From NCBI RefSeq assembly GCF_900115095.1, contig NZ_FOVH01000002.1, positions 845,334-909,333 on the forward strand: DNA of 64,000 nucleotides, in the 5' to 3' direction. This stretch comes from Actinomadura madurae. Its GTDB lineage: Bacteria; Actinomycetota; Actinomycetes; Streptosporangiales; Streptosporangiaceae. Made by a program: the position numbers and the translations under genes. Each line of letters starts with the position of its first letter. Position 1 is the stretch's first letter. This document shows, piece by piece, positions 27,897-37,100 of the stretch. The notes under the pieces were generated by a model. It did no database searches, was not told where the DNA came from, and worked only from the letters and a program-made list of their open reading frames with translations.

Positions 27897-29234
27897 TCAG
27901 GGCCGGTGGTACCGCTCGCCGGACTCGCGGGCGTTGCGCTCCGCCGCGGCGGCGGCCGACCCGGCCGCCTTGCGCAGCGTGTGCCCGGCCTGCTGGACGG
28001 CCCGGACCGGACGCGGCGGCAGGTGCCGCGCCGCGCCGCGGTGCCGCCGCCAGTGCTCGCGGGCGCGGGCCCGGTGCTCCACGCGCAGGTTCTCGATGAG
28101 CCGGTCGATGTCCATCGACACCTCCCCGTACAGCGGCCACAGGTCGCCGGCCGCGGCGCGCTCGTGCAGCCTGCGGGTGAGCCGGGCGCGCCGCTCGCGG
28201 GCCACGTCCACCCGCGTCTCCAGCTCGTGCTCGGCGAGGAAGGGCCGGGCGTCGCGGGCCAGGTCCGAGCGGGCCAGCCGCCCGTAGGCCGAGATGCTCG
28301 CGGCGATCCCGGCCAGGGCGTCGCCGAGCTCGCGGCGCAGCTCGGGGTCGGTCAGCAGCCGGCCCCGGTCGCCGAGCCGCTCGTCGTCGGCGAGGGACCG
28401 GGTGAGCCCGCGCAGCGACAGGGTGAAGTGCTCCATCGTCTCCATCGCGTTGCGCAGCGCCACCCCGGCGTCGATGAGCCGCCGCGCCCGGGTCCGGGGG
28501 TTGAGCCGGACGCTCTCCTCGGCGGCCCCGAGGTCACGGTCGGTCCGGCCGATCTCGCGCGCCAGCCGCTCGGCCTCCTCCTGCCAGCGGGCCGCCTCGC
28601 CCGCGGCGCGCTCGCCGCGCAGCCCGTCCGCGATGCCGGCGAGCAGCTCCCGCAGCTTCTCCGCCACGTCCTGGACGGCCTCCTCGGCCGGCCGGACCCG
28701 CACCGTCGGCACCAGCAGCGTGGCCGCGAGCCCGGTGGCGGCGCCGATCAGCGTCTCCAGCACGCGGTCCTCCGCGCCCGCCTCGCTCGCCGAGCCGAGC
28801 GCGAAGATCAGCATCGCGGAGATCGGCGCCTCCAGCACGTGCTCGCCCAGCCGCAGGACGTGCCCGATGGTCAGCGCGGCGAGGATCGCCAGGCCGAGCG
28901 TCCACCAGGAGAACCCGATGGTGCTCGCGGCCAGGACCGCGACCAGGACCCCCGCGGTGACCGCGGCGACGCGCAGGATGCTCGCCCGGATCGTCTGGTA
29001 GACGGAGGACTGGACGACGAGCAGCGCGGTCAGCGGCGCCAGCAGCGGCTCCGGCCCGCCGGCCGGCAGGACCGCGAGCGCCAGCACGAACGACAGCACG
29101 GCCGTGATCGTCAAGCGGGCGATGCGGAACACCGTGGACTGCACCTCGGTCGCGACGCGCAGCGGCGAGCGGCCCGCGCGGTCGTCTCGGCCGGATCGGC
29201 GGCGGAAGAACGCGAGCGACATGCGGGCAGTCAT
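27897..29234 (-). CDS. FUSC-family membrane protein
   Basis: This 445-residue protein has about five to six membrane helices in its first 175 residues (TAVLSFVLALAVLPAGG, LLAPLTALLVVQSSVYQTI, WTLGLAILAALTIGHVL and others), then a long charged helical cytosolic region rich in Arg, Glu and Ala. The layout fits the FUSC / aromatic acid exporter family, which exports organic acids or stabilises the envelope. Its ATG 29234 lies 19 bases after the CGNR gene stop, so the pair is one transcript; ATG 29222 is an alternative. The C-terminus is Arg/His-rich. Confidence 0.85.
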   Translation of the reverse strand: MTARMSLAFFRRRSGRDDRAGRSPLRVATEVQSTVFRIARLTITAVLSFVLALAVLPAGGPEPLLAPLTALLVVQSSVYQTIRASILRVAAVTAGVLVAVLAASTIGFSWWTLGLAILAALTIGHVLRLGEHVLEAPISAMLIFALGSASEAGAEDRVLETLIGAATGLAATLLVPTVRVRPAEEAVQDVAEKLRELLAGIADGLRGERAAGEAARWQEEAERLAREIGRTDRDLGAAEESVRLNPRTRARRLIDAGVALRNAMETMEHFTLSLRGLTRSLADDERLGDRGRLLTDPELRRELGDALAGIAASISAYGRLARSDLARDARPFLAEHELETRVDVARERRARLTRRLHERAAAGDLWPLYGEVSMDIDRLIENLRVEHRARAREHWRRHRGAARHLPPRPVRAVQQAGHTLRKAAGSAAAAAERNARESGERYHRP

Positions 29235-29253
29235 TCCCCCATATCGGGGCAGG

Positions 29254-29787
29254 TCACTCCCGGCGCCGGGCGCGGAACGCGGCGACGTTCGTCCGGTTAG
29301 CGCAGGCCTCCGAGCAGAACCGGCGCCGGCCCGCGCGGGAGGTGTCGGCGTACACCCGGTCGCAGCCCTCCGCGGCGCAGACGCCCGTCCGGCCGAGGCC
29401 GTGCTCGACGATCAGCTCGGCGAGCTTCATCAGCGTGGTCGCGCGGAACCGCTCCACCAGCCGGGAGGACGGCGGCGCGTAGTGCATGTGCAGGCCGTGC
29501 GGCTCGTGGTCGGCGAGGTGCGGGTGCATGGGGATCTCCAGCATGAGCCCGTTCAGCAGGGCCATCGCCTCCTCCAGGCCGGGCGCCTCGAAGAAGCGCC
29601 GCAGCGTCCGCCCCCACTCCCGCAGCTCGTCGGCGTCGGCGTCCTCGAACTCGTGCCAGAAGAACTCGTTGTCCCGCAGCACGCGGCGCAGCGCGGCGGG
29701 GGAGTCGTCCCCGCCGACGCTCGTCACGGCGTTGACCAGTGCGGCGGCCGCGGCCACCCCGTGACTCTTGTAACCAGTGATGCGCAT
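29254..29787 (-). CDS. ABATE-domain CGNR zinc-finger regulator
   Basis: This 177-residue protein has an N-terminal helical ABATE-type domain and a C-terminal CGNR zinc finger, CAAEGC...FCSEAC followed by ANRTNVAAFRARRR (about 138-177). Proteins of this class are thought to be stress-response transcription factors whose CGNR tail binds DNA. ATG 29787 follows GGAGG at 8 bases. It is the first gene of a unit with the FUSC protein and likely controls it and itself through the AT-rich divergent region upstream. Confidence 0.9.
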   Translation of the reverse strand: MRITGYKSHGVAAAAALVNAVTSVGGDDSPAALRRVLRDNEFFWHEFEDADADELREWGRTLRRFFEAPGLEEAMALLNGLMLEIPMHPHLADHEPHGLHMHYAPPSSRLVERFRATTLMKLAELIVEHGLGRTGVCAAEGCDRVYADTSRAGRRRFCSEACANRTNVAAFRARRRE

Positions 29788-29823
29788 TACCCCGGCCTCC
29801 GGTCCCGCCACCGTGCAGTAAAT

Positions 29824-29840
29824 GATATCTTAGTTATAAC
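29824..29840. promoter_or_regulatory. AT-rich divergent promoter region
   Basis: Two small palindromes, GATATC (29824-29829) and GTTATAAC (29833-29840), occur in an AT-rich patch between the CGNR gene and the small zinc-ribbon gene. TATAAC at 29835-29840 can serve as a -10 for the plus-strand gene. It is probably the shared operator/promoter. Confidence 0.45.
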
Positions 29841-29870
29841 CCTTACAGACGTCGTCCCTGGGGATGCGCG

Positions 29871-30062
29871 GTGGAATGCCCACGCTGTGGCTGGCCTGAG
29901 TCCGATGTGTACGAGGTGCTGTCGCGGCACCTGACCTCCGAGGGCGTGGTGACCTACACCCGCTGTGCCTGCGGGCGCCTGCAGATGCGCGTGCAGCGCT
30001 TCGAGCCGGGACCGGTCGTGTCCGCCGGACGCGACGGGGCGTCCGGGGCGAAGCTCGGCTAG
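29871..30062 (+). CDS. Small zinc-ribbon protein (63 aa)
   Basis: The gene reads from GTG 29871 and encodes 63 residues with CPRCGW at residues 3-8 and CACG at about 32-35, a compact four-cysteine zinc ribbon of the kind common in actinomycetes with no known function. The sequence between (ESDVYEVLSRHLTSEGVVTYTR) is strand-rich. It could bind nucleic acid or be an accessory subunit. Its stop overlaps the convergent GS-like gene stop through a shared CTAG (30059-30062). Confidence 0.7.
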   Translation: MECPRCGWPESDVYEVLSRHLTSEGVVTYTRCACGRLQMRVQRFEPGPVVSAGRDGASGAKLG

Positions 30063-31504
30063 TGCCGCCAGCGGGTGGCCGCGGCCACCTGCTGCGGCGT
30101 CGCCCCGTCCAGCAGCGCGATCTCCCCGCGCCGCACCGCCGACACGGTGTCGGTGACGGCCTCGCCGAGCGCGTCCCGCAGGACGGTGTCCGCCTCGAAC
30201 GCCGCGACCGCCTCCCCGAGCGACGCCGGCAGCGCGGCGATGCCCCGGGCGGCGCGCTCCTCCTCCGCGAGACCGGCGGGGTCCGTGCCGACCGGCTCCG
30301 GCAGCGTCAGGCCGGTGCCGAGGCCGTCCCGGCCCGCCGCGAGCAGCGCCGCGAGGAGCAGGTACGGGTTGGCGGCGCCGTCCACGCACTTGACCTCCAG
30401 GTTCGCCGCGGTCGCGCGCTCGCCCTCGGCGCCCGTGACGAACCGCAGCGCGGCCTCCCGGTTCTCCAGCCCCCAGCACGCGAACGCGCCCGCCCAGTGC
30501 GAGGGGATCAGCCGCAGGTAGCTCGCCACCGACGGCGCGCCGACCGCGAGCAGCGCCGGCAGCCGGCGCAGGATCCCGGCGGTGAACGCCTCCCCGGCCG
30601 CCGTCATGCCGCACGGGCCGCGGCCGCCCGCCATCGCGTTCGCCGGCCCGTCCGCCGCGTCCTCCCGCCACAGGCTGAGGTGCACGTGCGCGCCGTTGCC
30701 GACCGAGTCCGCCTCGACCTTCGGGGAGAACGACGCGGCCATGCCGTGCTCCATCGTCACCGCCCGGATCGTCTCCCTGACCAGGACGGCGGTGTCGGCC
30801 GCGCCCACCGGGTCCTCGGCGGCCACCGACACCTCGTACTGCCCCGCCGCGTACTCGGGATGCAGCTGCACGACCGTCACGCCGGTCTCCCGCAGCGCCT
30901 TCAGGACGTCCCGCAGGTAGCCCGCCAGCTCGGTGACCCGCGTCATTCCGTAGGCGGGGCCCTTGCAGGCCGGAGAGAACTCGTCCCCGTCGCCCTTCGA
31001 CACCGCCCACTCGATCTCGAACGCCGCCCTGACCGTCCAGCCCTCCCCGGCGAGACGGTCGGCCTCGCGGCGCAGCAGGGCCCGGGTGTCCAGCGGGTGG
31101 ACGGTGCCGTCCTGCGCGTACCGGTGCGCGGGCGCGTGCGCCCAGCCCGGCAGCGCGGCCAGCGGGACGAGCCGGTCCAGGTCGGGGTGCAGCCGCAGGT
31201 CCCCGACCGGGCCGCCGATGTGGCGCCCGGACACGATCGAGTCGTCCAGCAGGAACACGTCGAACACCGGGGACATCCCGACGCCCCACGCCGCGGCGTG
31301 CTCGAGCCGCTCCACCGGGACCGTCTTGGTGCGGGTGATCCCGCTGACGTCCACCCACGTCAGCGCCACGGCCACGAGGCCCTGCCCGGCCATCCTCCGC
31401 GCCGCCTCCGCCGCGCGTGCGCCGAGCCGGGCGCGCTCGTGCCCGTCGAGCGGCCGCACGCCGGGAGCCGGTCCTTCCGGGGCGGTGACAGAGGTCGGTT
31501 CCAC
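30059..31504 (-). CDS. Glutamine-synthetase-family protein (FluG C-terminal half type)
   Basis: This 481-residue protein has the GS fold: beta-grasp N-terminal part (about 40-150), then the catalytic domain with AAFEIEWAV (metal Glu), QLHPEYAAGQYEVSVA, GNGAHVHLSLW (ATP/metal His) and NLEVKCVDGAANPYL. Several glutamate-binding positions differ from GlnA (ACWGLENREAALRF replaces the usual RNRSA region), so it probably ligates glutamate or another acid to an amine other than ammonia. GTG 31504 follows GGGAG. It is divergent from an amidohydrolase; the two together correspond to the halves of fungal and actinobacterial FluG-type proteins. Confidence 0.88.
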   Translation of the reverse strand: MEPTSVTAPEGPAPGVRPLDGHERARLGARAAEAARRMAGQGLVAVALTWVDVSGITRTKTVPVERLEHAAAWGVGMSPVFDVFLLDDSIVSGRHIGGPVGDLRLHPDLDRLVPLAALPGWAHAPAHRYAQDGTVHPLDTRALLRREADRLAGEGWTVRAAFEIEWAVSKGDGDEFSPACKGPAYGMTRVTELAGYLRDVLKALRETGVTVVQLHPEYAAGQYEVSVAAEDPVGAADTAVLVRETIRAVTMEHGMAASFSPKVEADSVGNGAHVHLSLWREDAADGPANAMAGGRGPCGMTAAGEAFTAGILRRLPALLAVGAPSVASYLRLIPSHWAGAFACWGLENREAALRFVTGAEGERATAANLEVKCVDGAANPYLLLAALLAAGRDGLGTGLTLPEPVGTDPAGLAEEERAARGIAALPASLGEAVAAFEADTVLRDALGEAVTDTVSAVRRGEIALLDGATPQQVAAATRWRH

Positions 31505-31602
31505 GGTGCTGACTCCCGATCAGGGTGAATGAGGCACGAACACGGTCCGTAAGGGCATCGTAGGGAGAACAGGGGCCGGTTCGAGGGAGGAAGGCGGATG
31601 CC

Positions 31603-32718
31603 GTGCTGGAGTATCTGGAGTCGCTGCCGCTGGTCGACCACCATTGCCACGGCGTCCTCGGCGAGGACCCCGGCCGGGCGGAGTTCGAGGAGATGCTCAC
31701 CGAGGCCGAGACCGCCGGCCCGCCGGGGGTGAGCATGTTCGACACCCAGGTCGGGTTCGCGCTGCGGCGCTGGTGCCCGCCCGTCCTCGGCCTGGAGGCG
31801 CACGCGGAGCCCGCCGAGTACCTGTCCCGCCGGGCCGAGCTGGGCGCGGACGAGGTCAACCGCCGCTTCCTGGAGGCCGCCGGGCTGGACGCGCTCTGCG
31901 TCGACACCGGCTACAGCCCGGCCGCCCTGCTCGACCCGCCCGACCTCGGACGCCTCGCCGGCGCGGCGGCGCACGAGATCGTCCGGCTGGAGTCCGTCGC
32001 CGAGCAGGTGGTCGCGGACGGCGTCGAGGCGGCCCGGTTCGCCGGCGAGGTGCGCTCCCGGATCGAGGGCCGAGACGCCGCCGGCGCCAAGTCCGTCGCC
32101 GCCTACCGGGCCGGGCTGGAGCTGTCGGGCGTGCGGCCGTCCGAGGCGGAGGTCACTGGCGCGGCCGGGCAGCTGATGCTCGCCGCGGAGAGCGGCGGCG
32201 AGCCGCCGCGCGTCTGCGACGAGATCCTGCATCGGTTCCTCGTGTGGTGCGCGGTGGACGCCGGGCTGCCCGTCCAGTTCCACGTCGGGTACGGGGACGT
32301 GGACGCCGACCTGCGCCGCGGCGACCCGCTGCTGCTCATCGAGCTGCTCCGGGCGATGGACCCCGTCCCGGCGATGCTGCTGCACAACTACCCGTTCCAC
32401 CGGCACGCCGGCTACCTGGCGCAGGTGCTCCCGAACGTGTACGTCGACGCGGGCCTCGCCACCCACAACCTCGGCCACCGCTCGCCCGCGCTGATCGCCG
32501 AGCTGCTGGAGCTGGCCCCCTTCGGGAAGGTGCTGTACTCCTCCGACGCGTTCGGGCTCGCGGAGCTGTACCACCTGGGCGCCCTGCTGTTCCGGCACGG
32601 GCTCGCCGGGTTCCTGGCCGGGGGAGTGGAGGACGGCGCCTGGACGTCCCGGGACGCCGCGCGCGTCGCGGAGATGATCGCCTCGGGCAACGCCCGCCGG
32701 GTCTACGGTCTGGAGTAG
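31603..32718 (+). CDS. Amidohydrolase-family protein (FluG N-terminal half type)
   Basis: This 371-residue TIM-barrel metal-dependent hydrolase has the metal HxH motif in LVDHHCHG (H14, H16), the KSVAAYR lysine (about 165), VQFHVGYGD with the next His, LLHNYPFHRHAGY and YSSDAFGLAELY with the catalytic Asp. This arrangement matches amidohydrolase family 2 and the N-terminal domain of FluG. GTG 31603 is the start, with GGGAGGAAGG upstream. It probably hydrolyses the gamma-glutamyl or amide product linked to the divergent GS-like enzyme; this is inference from pairing. The flavoprotein gene follows 27 bases later. Confidence 0.88.
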   Translation: MLEYLESLPLVDHHCHGVLGEDPGRAEFEEMLTEAETAGPPGVSMFDTQVGFALRRWCPPVLGLEAHAEPAEYLSRRAELGADEVNRRFLEAAGLDALCVDTGYSPAALLDPPDLGRLAGAAAHEIVRLESVAEQVVADGVEAARFAGEVRSRIEGRDAAGAKSVAAYRAGLELSGVRPSEAEVTGAAGQLMLAAESGGEPPRVCDEILHRFLVWCAVDAGLPVQFHVGYGDVDADLRRGDPLLLIELLRAMDPVPAMLLHNYPFHRHAGYLAQVLPNVYVDAGLATHNLGHRSPALIAELLELAPFGKVLYSSDAFGLAELYHLGALLFRHGLAGFLAGGVEDGAWTSRDAARVAEMIASGNARRVYGLE

Positions 32719-32745
32719 GACGATCATCAAGGGGAGGAGTCCGGC

Positions 32746-34152
32746 ATGGCCGCACGCGAACGCCTGCTCGTCATCGGCGGTGACGCCGCGGGGATGAGCG
32801 CCGCGTCCCAGGCCCGCCGGAGGCGCGGCCCGGACGAGCTGGAGATCGTCGTGTTCGAGCGCGGGTGGCACGCGTCCTACTCCGCGTGCGGCATCCCGTA
32901 CTACGTCGGCGGCGTGGTCGACGACCTCGACGCGCTCATCGCCCGCACGCCCGCCGAGTTCCGCGACCGCGGCATCGACCTGCGGCTGCGCACCGAGGCC
33001 ACCGGGATCGACCTGGACGGCGCCCGGGTGCGCGTCCGGTCCCTCGACGGGGCCGGGAACGGGGACGAGGACGGGGAGCGCTGGGAGCCCTACGACCACC
33101 TCATGATCGCGACCGGGGCCGACCCGATCCGCCCGCGGCTGCCCGGGGCGGACGCCGCCGGCGTCCACGGCGTGCAGGTCCTCGGCGACGGGGTCGCGAT
33201 CCGTCGCGTCCTCGAAGAGGACGAACCGCGCCGCGCCGTCGTCGTGGGCGGCGGCTACATCGGCCTGGAGATGGCCGAGGCGATGGTGATGCGCGGCCTG
33301 GAGGTCTCCCTCGTCGACGCCGCCGACCAGCCGATGCGGACCCTCGATCCGGACATGGGCGCCATCGTCGCGGACGCGATGCGCGGCATCGGCGTGACGC
33401 TGTACCTGGGCGAGCCCGTGGAGGGCTTCGACACATCGCCGGAGGGGCGCGTCACCGCCGTCCGGACGGGGGGCCGCACGCTCCCCGCGGACCTGGTCGT
33501 CCTCGGGCTGGGCGTGCGACCGGCCTCCGGACTGGCCCGGGACGCCGGGGTCGAGACCGGCCCGACCGGCGGCATCGTCACCGACCGGCGGATGCGCACC
33601 CGCACCGAGCGGGTGTGGGCGGCCGGCGACTGCGTCGAGACCCGGCACCTGGTCTCCGGCGCCCCGGTCGCGATCGCGCTCGGCACGCACGCCAACAAGC
33701 AGGGCCGCGTCGCCGGCGTCAACCTCGGCGGCGGCTACGCCACCTTCCCCGGCGTCGCCGGGACCGCCGTCTCGAAGATCTGCGACGTCGAGGTCGCGCG
33801 GACGGGGCTGAACGAGCGCGAGGCGGCCGCGGCGGGGTTCGCGACGCTGAGCGTGGTCGTGGAGTCCACCACCCGCGCCGGCTACCACCCCGGCGCGATG
33901 GGGATGACGACCAAGCTGATCGCCGAGCGCCGGTCCGGGCGGCTGCTCGGCGCGCAGATCGTCGGGAAGGAGAACGCCGCCAAACGCGTGGACGGTCTGG
34001 CGATCGCGCTGTGGAACGGCATGACGGTCGAGGAGATGACGGGCCTCGACCTCGGGTACGCGCCGCCGTTCTCGCCCGTCTGGGACCCGGTGCTGATCGC
34101 CGCCCGCAAGGCCGCCGACGCCGTCGAGCGGGACATGCGTTCCGGAAGCTGA
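32746..34152 (+). CDS. FAD-dependent CoA-disulfide reductase / NADH oxidase-type flavoprotein
   Basis: This 468-residue flavoprotein has an N-terminal FAD Rossmann motif (VIGGDAAGMSAA, 9-20), the redox Cys in YSACGIPYYVGG (C48), an NAD(P)H-binding site (VVVGGGYIGLEMAEA, about 164-178), a second FAD motif VWAAGDCVE, and a C-terminal dimerisation domain. The single SxxCGIPYY cysteine is characteristic of CoA-disulfide reductases and related peroxidases/oxidases, which keep the thiol pool reduced or remove peroxides. ATG 32746 follows GGGGAGGAG. Follows the amidohydrolase gene closely. Confidence 0.9.
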   Translation: MAARERLLVIGGDAAGMSAASQARRRRGPDELEIVVFERGWHASYSACGIPYYVGGVVDDLDALIARTPAEFRDRGIDLRLRTEATGIDLDGARVRVRSLDGAGNGDEDGERWEPYDHLMIATGADPIRPRLPGADAAGVHGVQVLGDGVAIRRVLEEDEPRRAVVVGGGYIGLEMAEAMVMRGLEVSLVDAADQPMRTLDPDMGAIVADAMRGIGVTLYLGEPVEGFDTSPEGRVTAVRTGGRTLPADLVVLGLGVRPASGLARDAGVETGPTGGIVTDRRMRTRTERVWAAGDCVETRHLVSGAPVAIALGTHANKQGRVAGVNLGGGYATFPGVAGTAVSKICDVEVARTGLNEREAAAAGFATLSVVVESTTRAGYHPGAMGMTTKLIAERRSGRLLGAQIVGKENAAKRVDGLAIALWNGMTVEEMTGLDLGYAPPFSPVWDPVLIAARKAADAVERDMRSGS

Positions 34153-34157
34153 TCCGC

Positions 34158-34189
34158 TTTGTCGGTGATCTCCTCTACGGTGTGGCTCC
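34158..34189 (+). promoter_or_regulatory. Upstream element shared by two DUF4132 genes (copy 1)
   Basis: TTTGTCGG (34158-34165), four bases, CTCCTCTACGGT (34170-34181), eight bases, then ATG. The same words recur at identical spacing before the third DUF4132 gene. TACGGT sits where a -10 box of a leaderless transcript would be; no ribosome-binding site is visible. Confidence 0.7.
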
Positions 34190-37100
34190 ATGGCGACCGC
34201 GGCGGACGAGAACACCTGGGCGATGCCGGACGCGTGGCGGAGGCTCGCCCATCCACGCCGCGACCGCCCGGGGCCATGGCCGGAGGCGCGGATCGACGCG
34301 CCGGCGGCCCGGAAGGCACGGGCGCTCGTGGACGGGGCGTACTCGGAGATCGAGACCGTCCTCGCCCTGCCGGGAACGGCCCCCGAGCTCGCCGAGCGCG
34401 CTCGCACCCACTTGAACGGGCAACGTGATCCGCTGGGCGCGGCGGTGGTCGCGGCGGCGGCGGTGTCCCTGCGGGGGCTGCGCGAATCCGGCGGGGAGGA
34501 CCCGTTCCGGGACGCGTGGGCGGCCGAGCACGGCCTGCCCTTCGCCGCCCGCGCCTACGCCGAACTGTGCGAGATCACGGTCGACTACGTCCAGGCCGGG
34601 AGCAGGAGGACCTGGGGCGGCGTCCGCGCCCGCCGGCAGTCCGACCACGTCGGCGGCTGGTGGGCGGACGAGCGGGCGGCGCGCCACCTCCGGTCGCTGC
34701 TGGCCGCCGCCGGCGAAGGCGTGTACGCGGAGGCCGTCGCGGGGCTGGCGGGCGCGCGGCGGACGTCCCTCCAGAGCATGGTCGTCTCCTATCTCGTGCC
34801 GACCCGGCTGGACTGGGCGGACGAGGTCTTCACCGACCCGCTGATCGCGCGACTGCCCCATCACCTGACCTTCCGCTGGATGCTGTTCTGCTCGCTCGGG
34901 GCACCGGAGCAGGTCGACCCGGCCGCCCTGCCGCTCGGCTACTACGACCGGAGCCCCGGCATCGTCGCGACCGTCGTGGACGGTGTCGGACCGTCCGCCG
35001 CGGTGCCCCTGCTCGCCAGGGCACTGGACGACCGGTACGTCGACGGCGACACCTCCCGGAACCTGCTGGACGCCCTGGCGCGCCTGCCGGTCGACGAGGC
35101 GTTCCAGGCGCTCGTGGACCGGTTCGACCGCAAGTACGTCCGGCCCGCGCTGTCGGCCGCGGCCCGGACGTTCCCCGGGCGGGCGCTGCGGCTGCTGGCA
35201 GCGGCGCCGCGCGGGCCCGAGGTTGAGGAGCTGCTGCGGGCGCATCTGCTCACCCATCCGGATCTCGCGGAGGCGATGCCGCCGGAGCTTCCGGAGGAGT
35301 CGCGCGCCGCGGTCGAGGCGGCCCGCGCGTCCATCGTGCGGCTGCCGGAGGCGCCGGACGGCGCGCTGCCGCCGCTGCTCGCCGATCCGCCGTGGACGCG
35401 TCCCCGGTCGAGGGCCAGGCCCGTCGTGATCAAGGACCTCGGCTCGCCCGGCACGCGCTCCATCGCCTGGGAGCCGGGCGAGCGGGACGAGTGGACGGTC
35501 GACCTGCACCATCTGTGGCGCTGGGTCGATCGGCTGGACTGGCACGTCCAGGTGGGGAAGTTCGAGAAGGGCGACCTGCCGGCCCACATGCACCCGCTGT
35601 TCTTCGTGGAGGGACCCGAGGACCTCGTGCGGCCACTGCTCGCGGGGTGGGAACCGCCCGACCCCTGGGACGTGGGCGAGTGGATGCGGGTCGTCGTCGC
35701 CCGCTTCGAACTGGACGCGCTGGACGCGGCGGTGTTCGCGGCGCGCCGCGACCCGGCGGGCGCCGGCGGGATCCTGCTTCCCTACCTGAGCGACGACGTC
35801 GCCCGGCTGATGGCCGACTGGCTCGTCCGGCTCAAGCAGGCCGGGACGACGGCGCGGGCCTGGTTCCGGCGGCACGGCCTCGGCGCCGTCCCCGCGCTGC
35901 TCCCTCCGGCGCTGGGCAAGGCCGGTGCCGGACGGCGCGCCGCCGAGGCCGCACTGCGCCGCATCGCGGCCGGAGAGAGCGCCGAAGCCGTCGTCGAGGC
36001 GGCGCGCGTCCACGGGGACGCGGCTGCGGCGGCGATCGAGGCGCTGCTGGCCGTCGATCCGCTGGACCTGCTGCCCTCGAAGATCCCCCAGGCCGGGGAC
36101 TGGGCCGACGTGCGTCTGCTCCCGCAGATCCTCCTGCGCGACCGTGCCCGTGCGCTGCCGGACGCCGCCGCGCGCCACGTCGTGACGATGCTCGCGATGT
36201 CCAGGCCCGGTGAGGTCTACGCCGGGGTGGACGCCGTCCGCGACCTGTGCGACCGGGAGTCGCTCGCCGAGTTCGGCTGGGGCCTGTTCCGGCAGTGGGA
36301 GGCGCAGGGCGCGCCGTCCAAGGACGGCTGGGCGCTGACCCAGCTCGGCCTGACCGGCGACGACGGGACCGTCCGCCGGCTGACCCCGGTGATCCGGGCG
36401 TGGCCGGGCGACGGCGGGCACGCCAAGGCGGTCGCCGGCCTGGACGTGCTCGCCACCATCGGCACCGACGTCGCCCTCATGCACCTGCACGGCATCGCGC
36501 AGCGGGTCAGGTTCAAGGCGCTGCGGGCCCGGGCGCAGGACAAGATCGCCGAGGTCGCCGCGGGGCTGGAGCTGACCGCCGAGCGGCTCGCCGACCGGCT
36601 CGTCCCCGACTTCGGGCTGGACGCGGGCGGGACCATGACCCTCGACTACGGCCCGCGAAGGTTCGTCGTCGGGTTCGACGAGCAGCTCAGGCCCTTCGTG
36701 TCGGACGAGAGCGGCAAGCGCCGCAAGGCCCTTCCCAAGCCCGGCGCGAAGGACGATCCCGACCTCGCGCCCGCCGCCTACAAGGCCTACTCGACGCTGA
36801 AGAAGGACGTCCGGACGGTCGCCGCCGACCAGCTCCGACGCCTGGAGACGTGCATGGTCACGCGGCGCCGCTGGCCCGTGCGGGAGTTCGAGGAGCTGCT
36901 GGCCGGGCATCCGCTCGTCCGGCACATCGTCCGGCGCCTGGTCTGGCTGGCCTGTGACGGGGACAGGGACGGCGACGGGTACGGCGGCGCGACCACCGCG
37001 TTCCGCGTCGCCGAAGACGGCACCTTCGCCGACGTGGACGACGACGTCCTCACCCTCGCGGGCTCCGCGGCCGTCGGCGTCGCGCACCCCGTCGACCTGG

